Made by a program: the position numbers and the translations under genes. 64,000 nucleotides of DNA, from contig JBECUI020000024.1 in the NCBI GenBank assembly GCA_040954595.2, forward strand, positions 124,001 through 188,000, given 5' to 3'. This DNA comes from Balanoglossus misakiensis (taxonomy: Eukaryota > Hemichordata). This document shows, piece after piece, positions 1 through 12,567 of this stretch. Below the pieces are notes generated by a model. It did no database searches, was not told where the DNA came from, and saw nothing but the letters and a program-made list of their open reading frames with translations. Position 1 is the first letter of the stretch; each line of letters begins with the position of its first letter.

Positions 1-899
1 TACGGCTTAGCTCGACTAAAACCCAGGCACACTATGACAGACACTAGCGTTCGTTAGCAACGTTGATCAAGTCAGATTTCCTACGGCATGGCTTGGCTAA
101 AGCCCTGGCACTATAGAGCAGAAACACGCGTACAGAGACCACGTTGATCTACTCACATTTCCTTCGGCCAGGCACGGCTGATGCCCCGGCACTATATATA
201 GGACACAGACTGGCGTAAGTTAACAACGGTAATCACGTCGGGTTTCCTACGGCCTGGCTCAGCTGAAGCCCCGGCACTCTAGAGCAGAAACAGGCGTACA
301 TTGACCACGTTGATCAAGTCAGATTTCCTACGGCGTGACTCGGCTGGTACACCGGCTCTATATGACACAGACTGGCGTAAGTTACCAACGGTGATTACGT
401 CGGATTTCCTACGGCCTGGTTTAGCTGAAGCCCCGGCACTTTAGAGCGGAAACACGCGTACATTGACCACGATGATCAAGTCAGATCTCCTACGGCCTGG
501 CTCGACTAAAACCCCGGCACACCATGACAGACACTAGCGTTTGTTAGCAACGTTGATCAAGTCGGAATTCCTTAGGCCTGGCTCTGCAAAAGACCCGACA
601 CTCTAGAGCAGAAACACGCGTACAGAGACCACGTTGATCTACTCGGATTTCCTTCGGCCTGGCTCTGCAAAAGACCCGACACTCTAGTACAAAGACGTTG
701 GCTAAGTCGGGCAAACCGAAGAGGGAAAGTCACAGCGGGTCAACACTCGACATTTGTTCGGGTAGGACTGCATTATTGCCTGTCAATTTATAGAGAAAGC
801 CCGAATTTTGACCAGGGCGCTTCAAACACCGACGTTAGTTGGGGGCACGGCCTGCAGTACTGCCGGGTAAGCTCATATCGGCGTACCGCATATAATGTA
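1..899. repeat. Satellite unit A (right part only)
   Basis: This is the end of a higher-order satellite unit that begins outside the window. It holds about eight ~80-bp sub-repeats recognisable by the recurring words CCTACGGC, CCCGGCAC, AGAGCAG and TTGATCAAGTC. From about 690 comes the ~210-bp tail that starts near GTACAAAGACGTTGGC and ends just before the G-run at 900. The segment reappears nearly unchanged about 2475 bp downstream (from about 2476), which shows the tandem arrangement directly. Confidence 0.93.
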
Positions 900-3375
900 G
901 GGGGGGGGGGGGAAACAGAACGGTTCAATACTACATTTATTAGATATCAGCTTATTTTGGACAATCATCTAAAATCTAAATCATTTTTTCATATTTGGAT
1001 ATCTAATGATGTATGAAATTTCCATTATATGTAAACATGGTGCTGATTATAAAAAATGCACTCTGAATGAGCTGATTTAATACAAAATTGCGTTTTATTC
1101 GTTTTTGCACCAAAAAGGTCATTTTTAGGCAAAACATTCTTTATTTTATTAATTCGGTGACCTGATCATATATAAACAATTGCTTGTATGTTAAAAGTTT
1201 TGATGACTTTTAAAAGCAGTGACATTGGCGGCATTCAACACGAAAATAACAATTTTAGCCACAATTTGGACAAAATGGTAAATTTTTGAAAATTACAAAA
1301 AATACCTGTTTTCTACATTTTCGGAAATCTGATGGAGTATAGAATGCTCTTCGTATGTATATATCGATACAAATTCCACGAAAGACCGTCTAATTTGGCT
1401 CACTGCAGACAAAATTGCGTTTTACCAAATTTTCCTTGAAAATGTCATTTTTAGAAAAAAAAATAAAAAAAACCTTTGTTCTTCGAATTTGGTGCCCTGA
1501 TCATATATGACATGTTGATTGTATGTTAAAACTTTCGACCACTCCAAAAATGCAAAGATATTGACGGAATTCAAGAAAAAATAGCCATTTTGGCCATATT
1601 TTGACAAAAATGGTAAATTTTTGAAAAATCATAAAAAATTAACTCTTTTCTTCATTTTCGGAAATATTATGGAGCATGAAGTGTCGTTCTCTTGTAAAAA
1701 GTGCTGCAAATTCCAGAAAAGGCGGTATAATTTGAATCACCCAAGACAAAATTACCATTTTCGACTTTTTTTCGAAAAATTGTCTTTTTTACAAAATAAA
1801 TAAGAATAAATTCTTTTCTTAGTTTCAAACGGGTAGAGATACTTTCCACACGGGTTTTCTAACATTGAATTCCCGTTCATCAACTCAGATTTCCTACAGT
1901 ATAAGTCGGCTAAAACCCTGACACTCTAGAGCAGAAACAGTTGCACACTGTTAACGTTGAACAAGTCGATTTTTCTACTGCCTGGCTCGGCTAAATCTCC
2001 GTCACAATATGACAGACACTAGCGTACGTTAGCAACGGTGATCAAGTCAGATTTTCTACGGCATGGCTTGGATAAAGCCCTGACACTCTAGAGCAGAAAC
2101 AGTTGCACACTGTTAACGTTGAACAAGTCGATTTTTCTACTGCCTGGCTCGGCTAAATCTCCGTCACAATATGACAGACACTAGCGTACGTTAGCAACGG
2201 TGATCAAGTCAGATTTTTAACGGCATGGGTTTCCTACGGCCTGGCTCAGCTGAAGCCCCGGCACTCTAGAGAAGAAACACGCGTACAGAGACCACGTTGA
2301 TCAAGTCTGATCTCCTACGGCTTAGCTCGACTAAAACCCAGGCACACTATGACAGACACTAGCGTTCGTTAGCAACGTTGATCAAGTCAGATTTCCTACG
2401 GCATGGCTTGGATAAAGCCCAGGCACTCTAGAGCAGAAAAACGCGTACAGAGACCACGTTGATCAAGTCTGATCTCCTACGGCTTAGCTCGACTAAAACC
2501 CAGGCACACTATGACAGACACTAGCGTTCGTTAGCAACGTTGATCAAGTCAGATTTCCTACGGCATGGCTTGGCTAAAGCCCTGGCACTATAGAGCAGAA
2601 ACACGCGTACAGAGACCACGTTGATCTACTCACATTTCCTTCGGCCAGGCACGGCTGATGCCCCGGCACTATATATAGGACACAGACTGGCGTAAGTTAA
2701 CAACGGTAATCACGTCGGGTTTCCTACGGCCTGGCTCAGCTGAAGCCCCGGCACTCTAGAGCAGAAACAGGCGTACATTGACCACGTTGATCAAGTCAGA
2801 TTTCCTACGGCGTGACTCGGCTGGTACACCGGCTCTATATGACACAGACTGGCGTAAGTTACCAACGGTGATTACGTCGGATTTCCTACGGCCTGGTTTA
2901 GCTGAAGCCCCGGCACTTTAGAGCGGAAACACGCGTACATTGACCACGATGATCAAGTCAGATCTCCTACGGCCTGGCTCGACTAAAACCCCGGCACACC
3001 ATGACAGACACTAGCGTTTGTTAGCAACGTTGATCAAGTCGGAATTCCTTAGGCCTGGCTCTGCAAAAGACCCGACACTCTAGAGCAGAAACACGCGTAC
3101 AGAGACCACGTTGATCTACTCGGATTTCCTTCGGCCTGGCTCTGCAAAAGACCCGACACTCTAGTACAAAGACGTTGGCTAAGTCGGGCAAACCGAAGAG
3201 GGAAAGTCACAGCGGGTCAACACTCGACATTTGTTCGGGTAGGACTGCATTATTGCCTGTCAATTTATAGAGAAAGCCCGAATTTAACCAGGGCGCTTCA
3301 AACACCGACGTTAGTTGGGGGCACGGCCTGCAGTACTGCCGGGTAAGCTCACATCGGCGTACCGCATATAATGTA
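900..3375. repeat. Satellite unit B (reference unit, 2476 bp)
   Basis: This full unit shows the three-level structure. A run of 13 G (900-912) is followed by an AT-rich core (about 913-1880). The core is built of three diverged ~335-bp repeats, marked by AAAATTGCGTTTTATTC at 1084, AAAATTGCGTTTTACC at 1411 and AAAATTACCATTTTCG at 1748, and by CATTTTCGGAAAT at about 1317 and 1653. Then come about 15 copies of the ~80-bp sub-repeat (about 1885-3165) and the ~210-bp tail. A 60-codon reading frame on the minus strand (1667-1849) recurs in many units, but it lies in low-complexity AT-rich repeat and I do not regard it as a gene. Confidence 0.95.
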
Positions 3376-5609
3376 GGGGGGGGGGGGGGAAACAGAACGG
3401 TTCAATACTACATTTATTAGATATCAGCTTATTTTGGACAATCATCTAAAATCTAAATCATTTTTTCATATTTGGATATCTAATGATGTATGAAATTTCC
3501 ATTATATGTAAACATGGTGCTGATTATAAAAAATGCACTCTGAATGAGCTGATTTAATACAAAATTGCGTTTTATTCGTTTTTGCACCAAAAAGGTCATT
3601 TTTAGGCAAAACATTCTTTATTTTATTAATTCGGTGACCTGATCATATATAAACAATTGCTTGTATGTTAAAAGTTTTTATGACTTTTAAAAGCAGTGAC
3701 ATTGGCGGCATTCAACACGAAAATAACAATTTTAGCCACAATTTGGACAAAATGGTAAATTTTTGAAAATTACAAAAAATACCTGTTTTCTACATTTTCG
3801 GAAATCTGATGGAGTATAGAATGCTCTTCGTATGTATATATCGATACAAATTCCACGAAAGACCGTCTAATTTGGCTCACTGCAGACAAAATTGCGTTTT
3901 ACCAAATTTTCCTTGAAAATGTCATTTTTAGAAAAAAAATAAAAAAAACCTTTGTTCTTCGAATTTGGTGCCCTGATCATATATGACATGTTGATTGTAT
4001 GTTAAAACTTTCGACCACTCCAAAAATGCAAAGATATTGACGGAATTCAAGAAAAAATAGCCATTTTGGCCATATTTTGACAAAAATGGTAAATTTTTGA
4101 AAAATCATAAAAAATTAACTCTTTTCTTCATTTTCGGAAATATTATGGAGCATGAAGTGTCGTTCTCTTGTAAAAAGTGCTGCAAATTCCAGAAAAGGCG
4201 GTATAATTTGAATCACCCAAGAAAAGATTACCATTTTCGACTTTTTTTTCGAAAAATTGTCTTTTTTACAAAATAAATAAGAATAAATTCTTTTCTTAGT
4301 TTCAAACGGGTAGAGATACTTTCCACACGGGTTTTCTAACATTGAATTCCCGTTCATCAACTCAGATTTCCTACAGTATAAGTCGGCTAAAACCCTGACA
4401 CTCTAGAGCAGAAACAGTTGCACACTGTTAACGTTGAACAAGTCGATTTTTCTACTGCCTGGCTCGGCTAAATCTCCGTCACAATATGACAGACACTAGC
4501 GTACGTTAGCAACGGTGATCAAGTCAGGTTTTCTACGGCATGGCTTGGATAAAGCCCTGACACTCTAGAGCAGAAACAGTTGCACACTGTTAACGTTGAA
4601 CAAGTCGATTTTTCTACTGCCTGGCTCGGCTAAATCTCCGTCACAATATGACAGACACTAGCGTACGTTAGCAACGGTGATCAAGTCAGATTTTTAACGG
4701 CATGGGTTTCCTACGGCCTGGCTCAGCTGAAGCCCCGGCACTCTAGAGGAGAAACACGCGTACAGAGACCACGTTGATCAAGTCTGATCTCCTACGGCTT
4801 GGCTCGACTGAAACCCCGGCACACTATGACAGACACTAGCGTTCGTTAGCAACGTTGATTAATTCAGATTTCCTACGGCATGGCTTGGCTAAAGCCCTGG
4901 CACTCTAGAGCAGAAACACGCGTACAGAAACCACGTTGATCTACTCACATTTCCTTCGGCCTGGCACGGCGGATGCCCCGGCACTATATATAGGACACAG
5001 ACTGGCGTAAGTTAACAACGGTAATCACGTCGGGTTTCCTACGGCCTGGCTCAGCTGAAGCCCCGGCACTCTAGAGCAGAAACAGGCGTACATTGACCAC
5101 GTTGATCAAGTCAGATTTCCTACGGCGTGACTCGGCTGGTGCACCGGCTCTATATGACACAGACTGGCGTATGTTATCAACGGTGATTACGTCGGATTTC
5201 CTCCGGCCTGGTTTAGCTGAAGCCCCGGCACTTTAGAGCGGAAACACGCGTACATTGACCACGATGATCAAGTCAGATCTCCTACGGCCTGGCTCGACTA
5301 AAACCCCGGCACACCATGACAGACACTAGCGTTCGTTAGCAACGGTGATCAAGTCGGATTTCCTTCGGCCTGGCTCTGCAAAAGACCCGACACTCTAGTA
5401 CAAAGACGTTGGCTAAGTCGGGCAAACCGAAGAGGGAAAGTCACAGCGGTCAACACTCGACATTTGTTCCGGTAGGACTGCATTATTGCCTGTCAATTTA
5501 TAGAGAGAGCCCGAATTTAACCAGGGCGTTTCAAACACCGACGTTAGTTGGGGCCACGGCCTGCAGTACTGCCGGGTAAGCTGACATCGGCGTACCGCAT
5601 ATAATGTAA
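3376..5609. repeat. Satellite unit C (2234 bp)
   Basis: Starts with 14 G (3376-3389). The AT core is almost identical to unit B. The ~80-bp array has about three fewer copies than unit B, which accounts for the shorter length. Confidence 0.95.
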
Positions 5610-7658
5610 GGGGGGGGGGGAACAGAACGGTTCAATACTACATTTATTAGATATCAGCTAATTTTGGACAATCATCTAAAATCTAAATCATTTTTTCATA
5701 TTTGGATATCTGATGATGTATGAAATTTCCATTATATGTAAAAATGGTGCTTATTATAAAAATGCACTCTGAATGAGCTGATTTAATACAAAATTGCGTT
5801 TTATTCGTTTTTGCACCAAAAAGGTCATTTTTAGGCAAAACATTCTTTATTTTTTTAATTCGGTGACCTGATCATATATAAACAATTGCTTGTATGTTAA
5901 AAGTTTTTAAGACTTTTAAAAGCAGTGACACTGGCGGCATTCAACACGAAAATAACAATTTTAGCCACAATTTGGTCAAAATGGTAAATTGTTGAAAATT
6001 ACAAAAATACCTGTTTTCTACATTTTCGGAAATCTGATGGAGTATAGAATGCTCGTCGTATGTATATATCGATACAAATTCCACAAATGACCGTCTAATT
6101 TGTCTCACTGCAGACAAAATTGCTTTTTACCAAATTTTACTTGAAAATGTCATTTTTAGAAAAACAAATAAAAAAACCTTTGTTCTTCGAATTTGGTGCC
6201 CTGATCATATATGACATGTTGATTGTATGTTAAGACTTTCGACCACTCCAAAAATGCAGAGATATTGACGGAATTCAAGAAAAAATAGCCATTTTGGCCA
6301 TATTTTGACAAAAATGGTAAATTTTAAAAAAATCATAAAAAATTAACTCTTTTCTTATTTTTTCGGAAATATTATGGAGCATGAAGTGTCGTTCTCTTGT
6401 AAAAAGTGCTGCAAATTCCAGAAAAGGCGGTATAATTTAAATCACCCAAGACAAAATTACCTTTTTCGACTTTTTTTTCGAAAATTGTCTTTTTTACAAA
6501 ATAAATAAGAATAAATTCTTTTCTTAGTTTCAAATGGGTAGAGATACTTTCCACACGGGTTTTCTAACATTGAATTCCCGTTCATCAACTCAGATTTCCT
6601 ACAGCATAAGTCGGCTAAAACCCTGACACTCTAGAGCAGAAACAGTTGCATACTGGTAACGTTGAACAAGTCGATGTTTCTACGGCCTGGCTCCGCTAAA
6701 TGTCCGTCACAATATGACTGACACTAGCGTACGTTAGCAACGGTGATCAAGTCAGATTTTCTACGGCATGGCTTGAATAAAGCCCCGGCACTCTAGAGCA
6801 GAAACACGCGTACAGAGACCACGTTGATCAAGTCCGATCTCCTACGGCTTGGCTCGACTGAAACCCCGGCACACTATGACAGACACTAGCGTTCGTTAGC
6901 AACGTTGATTAATTCAGATTTCCTACGGCATGGCTTGGCTAAAGCCCTGGCACTCTAGAGCAGAAACACGCGTACAGAAACCACGTTGATCTACTCACAT
7001 TTCCTTCGGCCTGGCACGGCTGATGCCCCGGCGCTATATATAGGACACAGACTGGCGTAAGTTAACAACGGTAATCACGTCGGGTTTCCTACGGCCTGGC
7101 TCAGCTGAAGCCCCTGCACTCTAGAGCAGAAACAGGCGTACATTGACCACGTTGATCAAGTCAGATTTCCTACGGCGTGACTCGGCTGGTGCACCGGCTC
7201 TATATGACACAGACTGGCGTAAGTTATCAACGGTGATTACGTCGGATTTCCTACGGCCTGGTTTAGCTGAAGCCCCGGCACTTTAGAGCGGAAACACGCG
7301 TACATTGACCACGATGATCAAGTCAGATCTCCTACGGTCTGGCTCGACTAAAACCCCGGCACACCATGACAGACACTAGCGTTCGTTAGCAACGGTGATC
7401 AAGTCGGATTTCCGTCGGCCTGGCTCTGCAAAAGACCCGACACTCTAGTACAAAGACGTTGGCAAGTCGGGCAAACCGAAGAGGGAAAGTCACAGCGGGT
7501 CAACACTCGACATTTGTTCGGGTAGGACTGCATTATTGTCTGTCAATTTATAGAGAAAGCCCGAATTTAACCAGGGCGTTTCAAACACCGACGTTAGTTG
7601 GGGGCACGGCCTGCAGTACTGCTGGGTAAGCTGACATCGGCGTACCTCATATAATGTA
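5610..7658. repeat. Satellite unit D (2049 bp)
   Basis: Starts with 11 G (5610-5620). The AT core is somewhat more diverged from B and C than they are from each other. The array of ~80-bp repeats is shorter again. Confidence 0.94.
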
Positions 7659-9170
7659 GGGGGGGGGGGGGGGACGGAACGGTTCAATACTACATTTATT
7701 AGATATCAGCTAATTTTGGACAATCATCTAAAATCTAAATCATTTTTTCATATTTGGATATCTGATGATGTATGAAATTTCCATTATATGTAAACATGGT
7801 GCTGATTATAAAAAATGCACTCTGAATGAGCTGATTTAATACAAAATTGCGTTTTATTCGTTTTTGCACCAAAAAGGTCATTTTTAGGCAAAACATTCTT
7901 TATTTTATTAATTCGGTGACCTGATCATATATAAACAATTGCTTGTATGTTAAAAGTTTTTATGACTTTTAAAAGCAGTGACACTGGCGGCATTCAACAC
8001 GAAAATAACAATTTTAGCCATAATTTGGTCAAAATGGTAAATTTTTGAAAATTACAAAAAATACCTGTTTTCTACATTTTCGGAAATCTGATGGAGTATA
8101 GAATGCTCTTCGTATGTATATATCGATACAAATTCCACAAAAAAACGGCCAATTTGGCTCACTGCAGACAAAATTGCGTTTTAGCAAATTTTCCTTGAAA
8201 ATGTCATTTTTAGAAAAAAAAAATAAAAAAAACCTTTGTTCTTCGAATTTGGTGCCCTGATCATATATGACATGTTGATTGTATGTTAAAACTCTCGACC
8301 ACTCCAAAAATGCAGAGATATTGACGGAATTCAAGAAAAATAGCCATTTGGCCATATTTTGACAAAAATGGTAAATTTTTAAAAAATCATAAAAAATTAA
8401 CTCTTTTCTTCATTTTCGGAAATATTATGGAGCATGAAGTGTCCTTCTCCTGTAAAAAGTGCTGCAAATTCCAGAAAAGGCGGTATAATTTGAATCACCC
8501 AAGACAAAATTACCATTATCGATTTTTTTTCGAAAAATTGTCTTTTTTACAAAATAAATAAGAATAAATTCTTTTCTTAGTTTCAAACGGGTAGAGATAC
8601 TTTCCACACGGGTTTTCTAACATTGAATTCCCGTTCATCAACTCAGATTTCCTACAGCATAAGTCGGCTAAAACCCTGACACTCTAGAGCAGAAACAGTT
8701 GCACACTGGTAACGTTGAACAAGTCGATTTTTCTACGGCCTGGCTCGGCTATATCTCCGTCACAATATGACAGACACTAGCGTACGTTAGCAACGGTGAT
8801 CAAGTCAGATTTCCTACGGCCTGGTTTAGCTGAAGCCCCGGCACTTTAGAGTGGAAACACGCCTACAGAGACCACGTTGATCTACTCACATTTCCTTCGG
8901 CCTGGCACGGCTGATGCCCCGGCACTATATATAGGACACAGACTGGCGTAAGTTAACAACGGTAATCACGTCGGGTTTCCTACGGCCTGGCTCAGCTGAA
9001 GCCCCGGCACTCTAGAGCAGAAATAGGCGTACATTGACCACGTTGGTCAAGTCAGATTTCCTACGGCGTGACTCGGCTGGTGCACCGGCTCTATATGAGA
9101 CAGACTGGCGTAAGTTATCAACGGTGATTACGTCGGATTTTCTACGGCCTGGTTTTGCTGAAGCCCCGGC
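7659..9170. repeat. Satellite unit E, truncated at the RAG1-like segment
   Basis: Starts with 15 G (7659-7673). The AT core is complete and is followed by only a few ~80-bp sub-repeats. The last one breaks off after AAGCCCCGGC at 9170, where the unrelated RAG1-like segment begins. The expected continuation (ACTTTAGAGCGG) is absent. Confidence 0.92.
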
Positions 9171-9526
9171 CGATGTGGGATTTCCCTTTATTGTGTGTTT
9201 TACAATGGGTAAAGCAGTTTCTCACACTGTTAAACTATTTTTATTGATGGAAAAGTGGTAAAAATACTGGAGAAACAATGTAAAATCACCTTTTACTGAG
9301 TTTTCTCTTACTAATTAGCATAAAAATTGTTATAAAACAGTAAACGATCCAGTGTATTTTTACACACACACACCTCTCTCGACTCACACAGATCTGCAGA
9401 ATGTATGCATGTGTTATGGTACATATTCTGAAATGATTCACAGCAAGATCACTACATATACATTGAAACTTTTTAAATTCGAAACGACAATATACATATA
9501 TATACATTATCTACTGTTCAACAATC
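9171..9526. other. 3' flank of the RAG1-like gene, nothing recognised
   Basis: AT-rich non-satellite sequence with a short CA-rich stretch (9362-9374). No gene, TIR or RAG2-like frame was seen here. Confidence 0.5.
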
Positions 9527-9532
9527 TTTATT
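9527..9532 (-). terminator. AATAAA polyadenylation signal of the RAG1-like gene
   Basis: Read on the minus strand, AATAAA follows directly after the TGA stop at 9533-9535. This is an unusually compact 3' end. It agrees with the last exon ending here and argues against a further downstream exon. Confidence 0.6.
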
Positions 9533-9843
9533 TCACTTTTGGTATGGCCCACGTTTTTTAATTTCTGGTACAACATGGCTGGGGTGTGATTTTATGTGGT
9601 GATCTTTCATCATTAACTCTACCTTCTTTAGATTGTCCCCAGGTACACAGTTATAACTTCTCAGTGATTTATTCATGCGATGGTGGGTTGATTCTATCCC
9701 TTGTTCAGAAAACAAGCCCAACCCTCTCTGAAAATGCCTCACCCTTTTTGCAACATGGCACTCAAGCAGATGGACTTTGGGAAAAACATTCTGGGATGGG
9801 AACGTTTCTCTGTAATGCTGTAGTAGCTGTGAAATAGCAGAAT
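9533..9843 (-). pseudogene. RAG1L exon 9: HH zinc pair and catalytic Glu motif
   Basis: Acceptor CCTTTTTTTCAG. The exon encodes FPKVHLLECHV, the counterpart of the zinc-binding His pair of RAG1, then GLGLFSEQGIESTHHRMN at about 9680-9712, the counterpart of the SEGNES region that carries the catalytic Glu. A basic tail ends in KKRGPYQK and TGA. No frame damage is visible in this exon. Confidence 0.87.
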
Positions 9844-10496
9844 CTGAAAAAAAGGAAAGAATTATAAAATAGCATATGCATAGTGAAAACATTACAAAAA
9901 ATTTCTATGTATCATCTACAGTTTCTCATATTACTTTCCACACTTGTATATTCACAACTGAATCTATATATATGCTATATATATATAGAACAAAAATCAT
10001 GCACTGCTATAAGATTGCATTGGGATGCTTACTTGTATTATATATTTAATGATGCTAGTAGGAAGTGCACAAGGAACTGTAGTTGATTTGAAGAACAATA
10101 ACATGAAGTGTTTACAAACAATGAAGCTGTAATATATTTGAAGTTATTTGTGACATTAAAAAAACTACTGAAAAATACAGTACAATAAAAATACTGAAAT
10201 AAAAGCATGCAGGAATACTTATCTGAATAAATAACAAGCTTATATCCTGTGCATGGATTGATATCCCAAATTGTAGAATACAACAGTATGTTATCCAAAC
10301 TTTGAGATGGAAATCATTAAACTAAACAAATGCAGAAACAGAGAAAATATTAGTAGGGAAATCAAATCTCCAAAATACAATCTTCTTCATGTTGGCATGC
10401 AAACAGCACCTGAGAAATAAATACTGTACAACTAGAAACTCTATTACATGAAAAGGTAAATAAAATCTTTCATGAGACATTGTATACTCAACACAC

Positions 10497-10680
10497 CCAA
10501 TGTATCAATTTCCTCAGCGCAGAGTTCTCTATTCACAGAATATATGTTATGGCAGGTAGCAAAGTGTGTAAACAGTTGTTGATGCTTTGACATAATTTGC
10601 CGAGCGTTGCTGAAAAGATCAGGACAACATTTCTCAGTTGTAGTTACTACACTGTCACAAAGGATAGTAACATGCTTTGG
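10497..10680 (-). pseudogene. RAG1L exon 8
   Basis: Acceptor ACTTTTCAG, donor GTGTGT; 61 codons plus one base. The last base joins the first two of exon 9 to give an Asp codon, so the reading continues into the zinc-His/Glu exon. Confidence 0.78.
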
Positions 10681-11107
10681 CTGAAAAGTAAAATAGATGG
10701 TTACTCCACTGACATGTACACGAAGGCATGTTCAGAACATAGAAAAAATTAAACCTAAAATTTGTAACAATTGAAAACTATGAACATTTATGCAGTCTTT
10801 TAACATTTTCTTTCACAATGATATAAAATCAATTATTTATGTAAATAAATGTAAAATGAAAATTATGAACTAACTACATGTTTACTATCTGCATAGTACA
10901 TTTCACAAAAGTAAAACCTGATTACAACTAATGTTGATTCACATTAATGCATGCTTATGATTGGTGGACATGCACAAAAACTGAAAAGGAAAATGTTTGT
11001 ATTTAAAAAAAGAAAACACATTCTGAAAGAGAACTTGAAACAAATTGACAAAGTGTCAGTGGTCATGCAAACTCAGAACAATATTTATCCTACATGGTAT
11101 GACAAAC

Positions 11108-11254
11108 CTTGCAACATTTGTTGACATGATTGCCAACAAAGGCCTGGCTATGGTAATCCTGCAAGTGTACATTAATTTTTGCAAGGGCTCTATCAAGAGC
11201 CCTCACAGTATAACCTGCATGTTGCGGGAGTTTTCCTTTCAAGTCTTCAATTAT
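11108..11254 (-). pseudogene. RAG1L exon 7: AFVGNHVNKCCK segment
   Basis: Acceptor AGCTTCAG, donor GTTTGT; exactly 49 codons. It ends in AFVGNHVNKCCK, a motif I associate with the invertebrate RAG1-like/Transib-like transposase group. Confidence 0.8.
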
Positions 11255-11362
11255 CTGAAGCTAAGAAAGTATGATAATCCATTTGTTACTTTTCCTGTAA
11301 AGTGAATAAAAGTAAAATTAGATGAAAAACAATTGAAAGTCGAACAACATTAAGATATTAAC

Positions 11363-11749
11363 CTTTTCCTTTGCCTGATCATGTAATTGTGAACACTCCT
11401 TTTCCATTTGCATGGCCTGGACAAGTGAGGGTTGACTGTCGTCATTGTCGTCATCATCATCATCATCGTCGTCCCCACTTTCTTCCAGTAACATTGCTTT
11501 GTCAATGGCACCTCTAACACTTTCTGCCCTATCCTGTAGCTCAGCCAGTAAGGATTCTTCTTTCATGATTTTGTTGATGATGTTGACATACTCGTCAAAC
11601 AACTCACAGGGCAGAACGGGCTCATCAATATCATCCTCTCTTGCTAAACGCAGGAAGATTTCAACATCATGCAATCTGCATGCCTCTTGCAGCATCTTAA
11701 ACCATCGGTGAAAAATTCCAAGAGAAATGTGTAACACTGGCAGAGCAAC
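11363..11749 (-). pseudogene. RAG1L exon 6: LHISLG segment and acidic run
   Basis: Acceptor ACACTTAG, donor GTTAATAT; 129 codons in phase. It starts VALPVLHISLGIFHRWF. A run of about nine Asp residues (GAC/GAT codons, about 11444-11474) sits before NDDSQPS and is likely a slippage-prone, disordered loop. A predicted coiled-coil-like stretch surrounds it. Confidence 0.8.
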
Positions 11750-12065
11750 CTAAGTGTATATGAAGAAGATCATTAGAGGGACAATATCTGTAACTTTAGG
11801 CTACTTTTGTCAGTATCTTCTTGACATGAAATCACTTTTTAGCATAAACAACCATGCTCGCACTCACATATATGAGGTTAACTGAGCAAATTAATAATAA
11901 ACGTTTCATATGGGGGTGGGGGACTCAAGGTACACACTTTTTAACAAAATAAAAATACTGACAAAAGTTGCTAAATGAAGCTTTAAATACTAATATAATA
12001 ATCTAAAAGATCTGGTTGAGAAAAAAGAAATATTAATATTGTTGATGAATGTCAATTTCACTAAC

Positions 12066-12268
12066 CCTTTTAAGTGGGATATTGAACAATGGTTTACGTA
12101 TACAGTTGTTAAATTCTTTCGCATCTTTCAGGTTTGATCCTTTCTCTGTAAACCGGGCATAGTCTTGATGAATCCGGGTGAGCGTCCTCGCTGGAATGGG
12201 TGGTCTGCGCTCAGGGTCCAAAAGTGATGTTTCCTTGGTAATCAGGCACCACAGACAGAAGTACTTTC
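12066..12268 (-). pseudogene. RAG1L exon 5: CC zinc pair
   Basis: Acceptor TTTGACAG, donor GTTAGT. The exon begins within KYFCLWC, the equivalent of the cysteine pair that binds zinc in RAG1, and continues through a charged helical stretch to PLFNIPLKR. Confidence 0.8.
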
Positions 12269-12374
12269 CTGTCAAACACAATTGATTTGTTGTTTTTCGA
12301 AAGATGAAATTTTGAAAGTTAGAGTATCCAACTGCAAAATGCATTATTTGACAAGACGTAAATTGAGCACCTGC

Positions 12375-12451
12375 CACTTGCTCCAGACAACCCGTAGCTC
12401 TTACAAAGGTACTCATAGTCACCAGTAATGTGTACGCGGAGTAACCATTCC
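12375..12451 (-). pseudogene. RAG1L exon 4, with a GC donor
   Basis: Acceptor ACTGTTTAG. The 77 bases encode EWLLRVHITGDYEYLC and GLSGAS, like the segment before the first zinc pair of RAG1. The phases demand that the exon ends at 12375, where the intron begins GCAGGT instead of GT. The alternative GT four bases further downstream would put exon 5 out of frame. Confidence 0.75.
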
Positions 12452-12567
12452 CTAAACAGTGCACATAAAAAGAATTAAATACAAAGATAATATTCATTCA
12501 TGACAAAATACAGTCATTACCCTTAGCAAGTGAAACAAGATGTAAATAAAAACAGAAAGGTACTTAC

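Noticed and set aside
1-899. CRISPR-like appearance of the ~80-bp arrays
   Set aside because: Repeats are contiguous and diverged without constant short repeats alternating with unique spacers. The context is eukaryotic.
1667-1849. A 60-codon minus-strand frame (MESIST...TLHAP) recurring in at least nine satellite units
   Set aside because: It lies in AT-rich repeat DNA, is broken or altered in other units (for example near 4115-4360 and 45250), and its conservation follows from the recent amplification of the satellite. No domain or initiation context supports a gene.
9171-9526. Search for a RAG2-like (kelch) gene next to the RAG1-like gene
   Set aside because: Neither the 356 bp on the 3' side nor the 650 bp on the 5' side holds a kelch-like or PHD-like frame. 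I saw none elsewhere in the window.
11445-11711. A Ser-rich plus-strand frame opposite exon 6 of the RAG1-like gene
   Set aside because: It is the antisense shadow of the Asp-repeat exon.
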